Shown piece by piece: positions 6,444 through 13,490 of a stretch of DNA of 25,745 nt. Position 1 is the stretch's first letter, and each line of letters starts with the position of its first letter. Origin of the DNA: DASTPP01 sp035762175 (lineage in GTDB: Bacteria > Myxococcota_A > Polyangia > Polyangiales > Polyangiaceae); the NCBI GenBank assembly GCA_035762175.1, contig DASTPP010000060.1:1-25745 (forward strand), written 5' to 3'. The translations under genes were made by a program, and so were the position numbers. The notes beneath the pieces were generated by a model. It was not told the origin of the DNA and ran no database searches. It saw only the letters and a list, made by a program, of their open reading frames with translations.

Positions 6444-7856
6444 TCAGAGCTGCGACCGGAGCAGGCCGGCGGCCCACTGGGTGATCTGCTCGCCCACGGG
6501 GCGACGCGCCCACTGCTCGGCCGTCACGCGCACGGCGCGCGCCCGATCGGCCTCGAACGCCTCGACCAGCCGCGAGGCGAGGGCGGGGTCGAGCACGTGC
6601 ACGTTGACCTCGTCGTCGAGGCGGAACGAGCGCGAGTTGAGGTTGGTCGAGCCGGCCATCACGAGCGCGTCGTCGACGATGACCAGCTTGCAATGGTACA
6701 TGGTGGCTTCGTACTCGTAGATGGCGACGCCCGCGTCGAGCAGCTCCCGCCAGCGCGTCTGTGACGCGAGGCGCGCGACGGCGATGTCGGCCGAGCGCCC
6801 CGGCACGACGACCTCGACCTCGACCCCGCGGCGGCGCGCGGCCACGAGGGCGGCGGAGGTCTCGCCGTCGGGAATGAAGTACGAGCTCGCCACCCGCACG
6901 CGCCGCCGCGCCGCCGCGAGCGCGAGCAGGTAGAGCAGCCGGGCGCGCTCGCCGCCGGCGCGCTGCGTGACCGCGACGACCTGCGCGCGCGCCTCGCCGG
7001 CGGGCGCGAGCGCCGGAAAGTACGCGTCGCCCTGCAGCACGCCTTCGCTCACGCGCAGCCAGTGCTCGGCGAACGTCGCCTGCAGGTGCGCCACCGCGGG
7101 CCCCTCGACCTCGAAGTGCGTGTCGCGCCAGTGGTCGGGCGCGTCGGCGTCGCCGCGCCACTGGTCCGAGAAGGCGACGCCGCCGACGAAGCCGAGCCGC
7201 CCGTCGACGACGAGCAGCTTGCGGTGCGTGCGGTGGTCGAGCTCGGCGATCGTGTCCCAGCGCGGAGGGCGGAAGAAGACCACCTCGGCGCCCGCCCGGC
7301 GCATCTGCTCGGCCTCGGCCGCGCCGACGCGGGCGCCCTGCCAGTCGAGCAGCACGTGCACCTTCACGCCGGCGCGGGCGCGCTCGGCGAGCGCGTCGGT
7401 GAAGGCGCGCGTCACCTCGCCCGGGCCGAAGATGTTCGCCTCGAAGGTGACGCTGTGGCGCGCCCCGCGGATGGCCTCGAGCATGGCGCCGAAGATGCGG
7501 TCGCCGTTGCGGAGCTCGTCGACGCGGTTGCCCGCGGTGAAGGGCGCCCCGGTGAGGCCCTCGAGGGTGCGGACGAACGCGCCGTCGTCGACCGGGGGCG
7601 CGGGGGCGACGCGGTGGGCGATCGAGTCACGGTCGGGCCAGCCGTTGAGCGCGACGAGCGTCGCCACGAGCGTCACCAACGCCCCGATCGCGGCGCCGCC
7701 GAGCGCCGACGTCGCCCGCGAGGGGCGCCGCCCCGCCCCCCGCCCGGGCGCGCCCGAGCGGCCGCGCGTGGCGCCGGGGCGGGCGCCGCCGTGGCGCGGC
7801 CATCGACCGCTCTTGGCCGCACGGCCCAAGCCGACGACGAGCTCTCTAACGTTCAC
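6444..7856 (-). CDS. Cardiolipin synthase-like phospholipase D protein
   Basis: The protein has 470 residues from GTG 7856, with GAGG about nine bases upstream. A single N-terminal membrane helix at about residues 51-71 (LGGAAIGALVTLVATLVAL) anchors two PLD domains. HKD motif 1 is HRKLLVVDG with His211; HKD motif 2 is HCKLVIVDD with His388, followed by GSTNLNSRSF. Both catalytic His/Lys/Asp sets are intact. The family joins two phosphatidylglycerols, or PG and PE, to make cardiolipin at the inner membrane. One helix rather than two makes it closer to ClsB/ClsC-type than ClsA. Other phosphatidyltransferase or exported nuclease activities within the family cannot be excluded. It stands as its own unit, with 225 bases to the next minus gene. 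Confidence 0.88.
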   Translation of the reverse strand: MNVRELVVGLGRAAKSGRWPRHGGARPGATRGRSGAPGRGAGRRPSRATSALGGAAIGALVTLVATLVALNGWPDRDSIAHRVAPAPPVDDGAFVRTLEGLTGAPFTAGNRVDELRNGDRIFGAMLEAIRGARHSVTFEANIFGPGEVTRAFTDALAERARAGVKVHVLLDWQGARVGAAEAEQMRRAGAEVVFFRPPRWDTIAELDHRTHRKLLVVDGRLGFVGGVAFSDQWRGDADAPDHWRDTHFEVEGPAVAHLQATFAEHWLRVSEGVLQGDAYFPALAPAGEARAQVVAVTQRAGGERARLLYLLALAAARRRVRVASSYFIPDGETSAALVAARRRGVEVEVVVPGRSADIAVARLASQTRWRELLDAGVAIYEYEATMYHCKLVIVDDALVMAGSTNLNSRSFRLDDEVNVHVLDPALASRLVEAFEADRARAVRVTAEQWARRPVGEQITQWAAGLLRSQL

Positions 7857-8179
7857 TCGGGTGCCTCACCGCTGCGCCCGGGGGTGGGCCGGCACACCGG
7901 GCTGCGAGCCGCGTTCCATGCGGCGGCGAACGCCGCGCCGGCCGCCGGGGCGGGGCGCGGCCGACCGCCGTCCGGGGCGCCCGGCCGCAGTCGTGGCGGC
8001 CCGTCTCACTGGCGGCACGGCCGTCGCGGCGAGCCGCCCCGCTGGAGCCAGCGTCGGGGCGCGCGGGCGACGATCGGCGGCGCGCGTCGATGTGCGCGAG
8101 CGCGCCTCGACGGGGAGGCGAGCGACGCGCCCCGGGCGCGGGGTCAGCGGCAGGTGATCCGCCTCGCCCGCGGGGCGCA
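7857..8179. other. Intergenic region between the PLD and MFS genes
   Basis: This 323-base stretch lies between two minus-strand genes. I see no gene, no strong hairpin and no AT-rich promoter segment; frames here are Arg/Ala/Gly-rich noise. It should contain the promoter of the PLD gene. Confidence 0.45.
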
Positions 8180-9466
8180 CTACGCGTGCGGCGCGACGCC
8201 CCGCGGGAGCGGCAGGGGCGAGGGCGGGCCTTCGTGCGGGCCCCCGGCGACGCGCGTCTCGGGCACGAACCGCGCGTAGACGGCGAGCCCGACGAGGGCG
8301 ACGCCGGCCAGGCAGACGAAGCCCGCGTCGTGGCCGAAGTGGCGCACGACCACCCCGGCGCCCAGGTTGCTCGCGAACGCGCCGAGACCGACCGCCGACT
8401 GCATGACGCCTTGCAGGGTGTTGAACCGGCCCGTGCCTCGCGCCAGGTCGGCCGCGACGACCGTCGCGAGGACGCCGAAGATGCCCGCCCCCACCGCGTC
8501 GAGCGCTTGCATCGAAATCAAGAACCAGGGGCCCTCGCCCAGGGCGTACATCGACCCTCGCAGCGCGAGCGCGGCGAAGCCGACGAGGAAGACGGGCTTG
8601 CGCCCGCGTCGGGCCGCGTACTTCGCCCCGAGCAGCGCGACCGGAATCATGCACAGCTGGGCGGCCACGATGCACCCGGACATGTAGGCGGGGGCGCCGG
8701 GCGAGCGCGCCAGCAGCTGGCCGACCAGGGGCAGCATCGCCCCGTTCGCGAGGTGAAAGAGAAAGGCCACCGCCACGAAGGCGCGGATGCGCCCCGACGT
8801 GAGCAGCTCGCGCACGCCGGCCGCGGCCGCGCTCGCCCCGCCGCCGGCCGTCGCGCCGGCCGGCCCCGCCCCCGCCGCCCCGCGCGCCTCGGCGTCGTCG
8901 ACGTCGCGGCTGCGGATGAGCGTGGCGGCCGCGATCGCCGCCGAGCCCGACGCGACCGCCGCGGCCTGGAAGATGGCCTCCTGGCCGAGGTACGAGGCGA
9001 GCAGCCCGGCCGTGACGGCGAACGTCACGTTGCCGGCGTGGTTCATCGCCTCGTTGCGGCCGATGCGGGCGGGCAGCCGCGCCCGGCCGACGACGCCGAG
9101 CGAGACGGCCACGATGGCGGGCAGGTAGAGCGCCGAGCCGAGGCCGATGATGCTCTGGTTGACCAGCTCTTGCGGCATGGTCGGCACGAGCACGACCGCG
9201 AAGCACCCCGACGCGATCAACGCCGCGCCGATGACGGCGAGCCACTTCTTGCGCCGGCTCGCGTCGACGAGGGCGCCGCAGGGCGCCTGCGCGAGCACGC
9301 TCACGATGCTCTGCGTGGCGACCACGAGCCCGACGGTGGCCGGGTCCCAGTGGCGTACGGAGGTTAGATAAATGGCCAGGAAGGGCCCGACCCCCGTCTC
9401 GAGGTCGGCCATGAAGAAGTGAACCCAGTCGAGGCCGGCGGTGCTTCGGTGCTTCGGTGCGCGCAC
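8180..9466 (-). CDS. MFS transporter (paralogue of the 11259 gene)
   Basis: The protein has 428 residues from GTG 9466; no strong ribosome binding site is present. About 12 hydrophobic segments are visible, with a central Ala/Gly-rich loop near residues 190-215. The N-terminal block DWVHFFMADLETGVGPFLAIYL matches NWLNFFAADISDGVGPFLAVYL in the gene at 11259. The RRKKW and RRGRKP basic loops after helices 2 and 8 are MFS signature positions, and NEAMNHAGN near residue 140 is shared with the paralogue (NQSYNHAGN). It should move a small solute across the inner membrane by H+ coupling. It lies 124 bases downstream of the glycosidase-like gene on the same strand, so co-transcription is likely. The substrate is unknown. 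Confidence 0.85.
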   Translation of the reverse strand: MRAPKHRSTAGLDWVHFFMADLETGVGPFLAIYLTSVRHWDPATVGLVVATQSIVSVLAQAPCGALVDASRRKKWLAVIGAALIASGCFAVVLVPTMPQELVNQSIIGLGSALYLPAIVAVSLGVVGRARLPARIGRNEAMNHAGNVTFAVTAGLLASYLGQEAIFQAAAVASGSAAIAAATLIRSRDVDDAEARGAAGAGPAGATAGGGASAAAAGVRELLTSGRIRAFVAVAFLFHLANGAMLPLVGQLLARSPGAPAYMSGCIVAAQLCMIPVALLGAKYAARRGRKPVFLVGFAALALRGSMYALGEGPWFLISMQALDAVGAGIFGVLATVVAADLARGTGRFNTLQGVMQSAVGLGAFASNLGAGVVVRHFGHDAGFVCLAGVALVGLAVYARFVPETRVAGGPHEGPPSPLPLPRGVAPHA

Positions 9467-9590
9467 GGTGAGCGCGCGCCTGCAACGCAGAAGCCAGGGC
9501 GGGGCGAGCCGCGAGGGCGGCCCGAGCCCGGCCGCCGACGCCCCGCCGGCGAGGGGCGAGGTCGCGCGCGGGCCGGCCGGGTCTTGGGCA

Positions 9591-10973
9591 TCAGTCGTCC
9601 TCTTCGAACCTCGCGCCCCGCCCGGCGTCCGAGATGAACGCCGGGGCCGCGACGCCCGGCCCCGCCGGCCGGCGCAGAGGCGGGGCGGCCGCGGGGGGCG
9701 GGCAGGTCTCGGGGCGGGGCGCCGCGGGCTCGGCCCCGCGCTCGTCGCCGTCGCGGTGCGACGAGACGTCGGCCATGTGGCGGGCCGCGGCGCCGAGGCG
9801 AAGCTCTCCGATCGCGAAGCGGTCGGGCTCGTCGACCTCGCGCCCCGCGAGCCGCCGGTCGAAGAAGACGGTCTGCCGCTCGAGCTCGCGCGCGAGCGGC
9901 TCGAAGGCGCTGCGGTCGCCGGACTCGTCGGGGTAACCCCAGAGGCCGTTGTGACAATGCCGATCGTCGTCCCAGCCCGGGTGGTTGACGACGGGGTAGA
10001 GGCAGAGGCCCTGCAGATCGACGCCGGCCCGCAGCGCGTCGCGGGCCTCGCGGCCCACGTAACGCAGCCAGCGGCCGCGCGCCTCGCCCTCGATGCCCGT
10101 CTCGGCGAGCAACAGGGGCCTTCGGTAGCGGGCGTAGGCCTCGGCGAGCAGGGCCGAGAGCGGGCGGTAGCTCGGGTGGGTGGGCTCGAGCGTCGTGCCG
10201 GCGCCGCCGGGGTAAACCCACTGGTTGTTGATATAATAGTTGACCCCGACGACGTCGAGATACGCCGGCGAGCCGCCGAGCTCGGGGCAGGCGCGCCCGG
10301 CGATCATGTCCCAGGCGGCGAACTGCAGGCGCCCGTAGCCCTCGGCGGCCGCGCGGTCTTCGGGGCGCCGCTCGTCGGCCGCGACGTGAATGAGCGGGTC
10401 GGTGTGCACGAGGCGGGTGCGCGGGTCGACCGCCCGCGCCGCCGCGCAGGCCGCGATCGCGGCGCGGGCGAGCTGCCGCTTGAGCTCGTCGCCCCGGCCG
10501 CGACCATAGGGGAAGAAATTGCCCTGATCGCCCGCCGACCAGGCGAAAAACGAGATCTCGTTCACCGGCGACACGAAGGGCGCGGCCCCCGCCTCCGCGC
10601 CGGCGAGCTCGACGAAGGCGGCCGCGAAGCGGCGGAAGCGCTCGACGAACTCGGCCGAGAAGGGGTCGAGCCCGTCCGGGAGGCCGTAGTGCAGCAGGTC
10701 CCAGATGACGGTGATGCCCTCGTCGCGGGCGGCCCGCAGCATCGGGCGCACGCCGGAGAAGTCGTAGCGCCCGGGCCGCGCCTCGACGAGGTGCCAGCGC
10801 ACCCCGTCGCGGGCCGCGCGCATGCCGAGCCCCCGCAGGCGCGCGTAGTCTTGCCGCACGAAGCGGTCGTGCCGGGTCGACGCGATCAAGTCGAGGCGCC
10901 GGCGCGCGCGGCCGACGTGGCTCGCGCATTCGAAGCCGCCCATGAACCAGGTGGGGAAAATTCGTTCGTACAT
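9591..10973 (-). CDS. Clan GH-A glycosidase-like protein
   Basis: The protein has 460 residues from ATG 10973, with an AGGAAG site upstream. It shows the (beta/alpha)8 glycosidase pattern of GH1/GH5-type enzymes: DGVRWHLVEARPGRYDF near residues 56-72, WDLLHYGLPD near 91-100, SPVNEISFF with the likely acid/base Glu139, DVVGVNYYINNQW near 240-252, and LLLAETGIEG with the likely nucleophile Glu291. No signal peptide is seen, so it is probably cytoplasmic. The last about 90 residues are Pro/Ala/Arg-rich and probably disordered. It sits between two paralogous MFS transporters, one co-directional and one divergent. That suggests import of a glycoside followed by hydrolysis, or export of a processed product. 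The clan is confident; the family number and substrate are not. Confidence 0.8.
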   Translation of the reverse strand: MYERIFPTWFMGGFECASHVGRARRRLDLIASTRHDRFVRQDYARLRGLGMRAARDGVRWHLVEARPGRYDFSGVRPMLRAARDEGITVIWDLLHYGLPDGLDPFSAEFVERFRRFAAAFVELAGAEAGAAPFVSPVNEISFFAWSAGDQGNFFPYGRGRGDELKRQLARAAIAACAAARAVDPRTRLVHTDPLIHVAADERRPEDRAAAEGYGRLQFAAWDMIAGRACPELGGSPAYLDVVGVNYYINNQWVYPGGAGTTLEPTHPSYRPLSALLAEAYARYRRPLLLAETGIEGEARGRWLRYVGREARDALRAGVDLQGLCLYPVVNHPGWDDDRHCHNGLWGYPDESGDRSAFEPLARELERQTVFFDRRLAGREVDEPDRFAIGELRLGAAARHMADVSSHRDGDERGAEPAAPRPETCPPPAAAPPLRRPAGPGVAAPAFISDAGRGARFEEDD

Positions 10974-11258
10974 CCGGTGTGCTTCCTGCCGCTCTCGCGC
11001 TCGAAGGATGCGCCCGGTCCGCAAGTCTCGCGCCACGAGGTCGCGAACGCGGCCCGCCGCCCCGGCGCGGGCCGCGCCGATTCGGTATTCACGGGACCGG
11101 CGCGCGCGGCGCGAGCGAGGCCGCCCCTCGCGCTTCCGCTCGAGCCCGCCGTACCGCCGTACCGCCGAGGTCGCTTCGTTTTGCAGACCCCGTACCGAAC
11201 GACCGGGGTTGCCACATTCGCTTGCGGTACCCGCCCCCGGCTGCAACGTTCTCTTTCG
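10974..11258. promoter_or_regulatory. Divergent promoter region, glycosidase / second MFS gene
   Basis: These 285 bases separate two divergently transcribed genes of what looks like one functional unit, so control sites for both should be here. I see locally lower GC at about 11165-11260 but no clear -35/-10 pair. The MFS ATG at 11259 has no ribosome binding site, which allows a leaderless message. Confidence 0.4.
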
Positions 11259-12509
11259 ATGTCGAGGAAGACCTCGAAGCGCAGCTGGCCGGCGCTGAAT
11301 TGGTTGAACTTCTTCGCCGCCGACATCAGCGACGGCGTGGGGCCCTTCTTGGCCGTGTACTTGGCCTCGAACCTGAGGTGGGCGTCGGGCCCCATCGGCC
11401 TGGCCATCGCCGCCACCCAGCTCTCGATGGTGCTCGGCCAGTCGCCGGCCGGGTTCCTGGTCGATCGCACGCGCCGAAAGCGCGTCCCCATCGTCGTCGC
11501 CTCGGTCGTGGTCGGCACCCTGGCCCTGTTCTGGCCCCACCTGCGCAGCCTGCCCGTGGTCCTCGTCTGCCAGGTGGCGCTGGGGCTGGCCGCCTCGTTC
11601 TATGTGCCGACCCTGGTGGCGCTCGCGGCCACCCTGTGCGGAAGCAAGAATTTCGACCGCATCATCAGCAAGAACCAGAGCTATAACCACGCCGGCAACG
11701 TCGTTTCGGCGGTGGCGACCGGCGTGGTGGCCCGGTTCACCGACAACGCCGGCATCTTTTATTGCATGGCGGGCTTCGCGGCGCTCTGCACCCTGAGCGC
11801 CCTGTGCATCGACGCGCGCGACGTGACGGCCCCCGCGCCCCCGCCGGGGGCGCAGGTCGAGCAGAAGACGGGCTTCTTCCGGCAGGTGCTTGGCAACCGG
11901 CCGTTCCTGATCTTCCTGCTGCTGACGCTGGCCTTTTATTTCTCCAACGGGGCCATGCTGCCGCTGGTGGCCCAAGAGATCGCCCGGGCGAAGCCCGAGA
12001 GCTCGACCTTGTACCTGGCCGCCTGCATCATCATCGCCCAGCTCGTGATGGTGCCCACCGTGTACGTGTGCGGCAAGCTGGCCGGCAAGGGCCGAAAGAA
12101 GCTGCTCACGGCCGCCTTTCTCTTGCTCGCGGCGAGAGGCATCTTCTACACGCTGACCGACGACGTCGCCGCGCTGCTTTGCCTCCAGGTGCTCGACGGC
12201 ATGGCCGCGGGCACGTTCAGCGTCGTGGCCATCATGGTGGTCAACGATCTGATGGGCTCCTCCGACCTGGCGAGCTTCGCCCAGGGGCTCTTGGCCGCGT
12301 CCCTGAGCCTCGGCTCGATGCTGAGCAACCTGGCCGCCGGCTTCCTCGTCGACGCCGCGGGCTTCCCGATCGGCTTCGGCTTCCTGTCGGCCCTGGCCCT
12401 CGGCGCCCAGGTCCTCCTCTGGAAGGCGATGCCCGAGACGGCGAACGAAGGCGGCGCGCCCGAGCCCGACGTCTTGCCCGAGGCGAGGGCACAGCGCTTC
12501 TCGAATTGA
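11259..12509 (+). CDS. MFS transporter (paralogue of the 8180 gene)
   Basis: The protein has 416 residues from ATG 11259 (MSRKTSKRSWPALNWLNFFA). I chose this start because it aligns with the paralogue's N-terminus; the frame is open far upstream, but only antisense to the glycosidase gene. Twelve hydrophobic segments, the loop DRTRRKRVP after helix 2, GKGRKK after helix 8 and NQSYNHAGN near residue 140 place it in the MFS, close to the transporter at 8180-9466. Codons here use fewer of the most extreme GC runs than neighbouring genes. It is divergent from the glycosidase-like gene and probably belongs to the same pathway. The substrate is unknown. Confidence 0.88.
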   Translation: MSRKTSKRSWPALNWLNFFAADISDGVGPFLAVYLASNLRWASGPIGLAIAATQLSMVLGQSPAGFLVDRTRRKRVPIVVASVVVGTLALFWPHLRSLPVVLVCQVALGLAASFYVPTLVALAATLCGSKNFDRIISKNQSYNHAGNVVSAVATGVVARFTDNAGIFYCMAGFAALCTLSALCIDARDVTAPAPPPGAQVEQKTGFFRQVLGNRPFLIFLLLTLAFYFSNGAMLPLVAQEIARAKPESSTLYLAACIIIAQLVMVPTVYVCGKLAGKGRKKLLTAAFLLLAARGIFYTLTDDVAALLCLQVLDGMAAGTFSVVAIMVVNDLMGSSDLASFAQGLLAASLSLGSMLSNLAAGFLVDAAGFPIGFGFLSALALGAQVLLWKAMPETANEGGAPEPDVLPEARAQRFSN

Positions 12510-12599
12510 CCCGGCGCACCCCCCGACACGATACGGTCGCCCTGACCCAGGCGGCGGGTGACCGCGCCTTACTCGATTTGCCGAGAGGTTCGCCAGCCC

Positions 12600-13031
12600 T
12601 CAGGTCGAACCGGAGGGCGCCGGGCCGGCGCGGCGGCGCGCGAGCGCCCAGGCCCCGACGAGCGCGAGCTCGGCCACCGCGTCGAGCAAGTAAACCGGCG
12701 AGATGCGCCGGCGCGCCACGTAGACGAGGTCGACCGCCGCGAGCACCGCCGCGCTGGCGACGCCGAGCGTCGCGGTCTCCGGGCTGACGCGAGGCCGGCG
12801 GGCCCCGACCGCGAGCGCGGCGCCCACCGCCGTGATGAGCAGTCCCGTCGTCTTCACGAGCCAGACCTCGCGCTTCGGGCCCGTTACCGCCTGGAACGTC
12901 CCCGGGCTCACGACGGGCCAGAGGCCCGTCGCGGCGTAGAAGCCCGCCTGCACCCCCGCGACCGCGCGCGAGGCGTCGGCGCCGCCCCGCGAGGGCGCCC
13001 CGCTCATCGTATCTGTTGACGTCGTCATCAT
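12600..13031 (-). CDS. Small four-helix membrane protein of unknown function
   Basis: The protein has 143 residues from the first of two ATGs at 13031 (MMTTSTDTMSGAPS); MSG at 13007 is an alternative start. The segment FYAATGLWPVVSPGTFQAVTGPKREVWLVKTTGLLI continues into four hydrophobic stretches. I know similar unassigned bacterial membrane proteins with the same conserved block (G-WP---F--VTGPK--WLV-T-G), but no function. The tail ARRRAGPAPSGST is short and polar. It converges on the MFS gene ending at 12509. Upstream in-frame sequence to 13124 is noise. Confidence 0.65.
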   Translation of the reverse strand: MMTTSTDTMSGAPSRGGADASRAVAGVQAGFYAATGLWPVVSPGTFQAVTGPKREVWLVKTTGLLITAVGAALAVGARRPRVSPETATLGVASAAVLAAVDLVYVARRRISPVYLLDAVAELALVGAWALARRRAGPAPSGST

Positions 13032-13085
13032 GCGCGCTCGCCCCAGCAGGTTTCGTGCCTGACTGCCCCGAGTGAGGTTGCAGGC

Positions 13086-13490
13086 ATGGCTCGCGCGCCG
13101 AGCGCATCGGCGTTCGCGAGGCAATCTCGCGTTTTACGATGGGCCCGGCAGTGGGTCATTCTGAATACGCCGTCCGGCGTCCGGCGCCAGCTCGGCCGCG
13201 GGGGCATGGGCTCGATCAACGAAGCGGAGGACGCCCACACCCGGCTCGTCTACGCCCTCGAGGGGCTCTCGACCGGCGTCGCCGCGCACCCCGCCCTCGC
13301 CGAGCGCGTCGTGCGCGAGGCCGAGTGCTTGGGCCTGGTCAAGGGCGCGCCCCGCGTCGTGACGTTGGTCGACTGGGGCCGGCGTGAGGACGAGCGCGGC
13401 CGAGAAACGGCCGCGCTCGTGCGGCGGGCGGGGGCGCGGGGCGGTGGGCCTACGCCCCGCCCGGCGGCGCTGCTAAGGTCGGCGCCGTGA
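13086..13490 (+). pseudogene. Remnant of a Hanks-type Ser/Thr protein kinase (N-lobe only)
   Basis: The 134-residue frame contains RRQLGRGGMGSINEAEDAHT followed by HPALAERVVREAECLGLVKGAPRVVTLVDWGR. That matches the start of bacterial Ser/Thr kinases: the Gly-rich loop LGRGGMGxVxxAE, the alpha-C helix and beta-4. The beta-3 catalytic lysine (normally VALK) is Glu in VYALEGL, and everything after the N-lobe is missing: no HRD, no DFG. It therefore cannot be an active kinase. The rest (REDERGRETAALVRRAGARGGG) is unrelated and includes a perfect hairpin. Its TGA overlaps the GTG start of the hybrid kinase by four bases (GTGA). That overlap could mean the remnant still serves as a coupled leader ORF, or could be accidental. 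Confidence 0.65.
13390..13420. terminator. Perfect 13-bp stem, 5-base loop hairpin
   Basis: ACGAGCGCGGCCG at 13390-13402 pairs exactly with CGGCCGCGCTCGT at 13408-13420 around the loop AGAAA. It lies between the kinase remnant and the start of the hybrid histidine kinase. There is no T tract. It may be a terminator-like or attenuator structure, or protect the 5' end of the message. Confidence 0.55.

Noticed and set aside
8090..9367. Plus-strand 425-codon frame over the first MFS gene
   Set aside because: Arg/Gly/Asp-rich shadow of the minus-strand transporter, with no helices or motifs.
9441..11258. In-frame 5' extension of the second MFS gene (about 600 extra residues)
   Set aside because: It is entirely antisense to the glycosidase-like gene and low in protein-like features; MFS homology begins just after ATG 11259.
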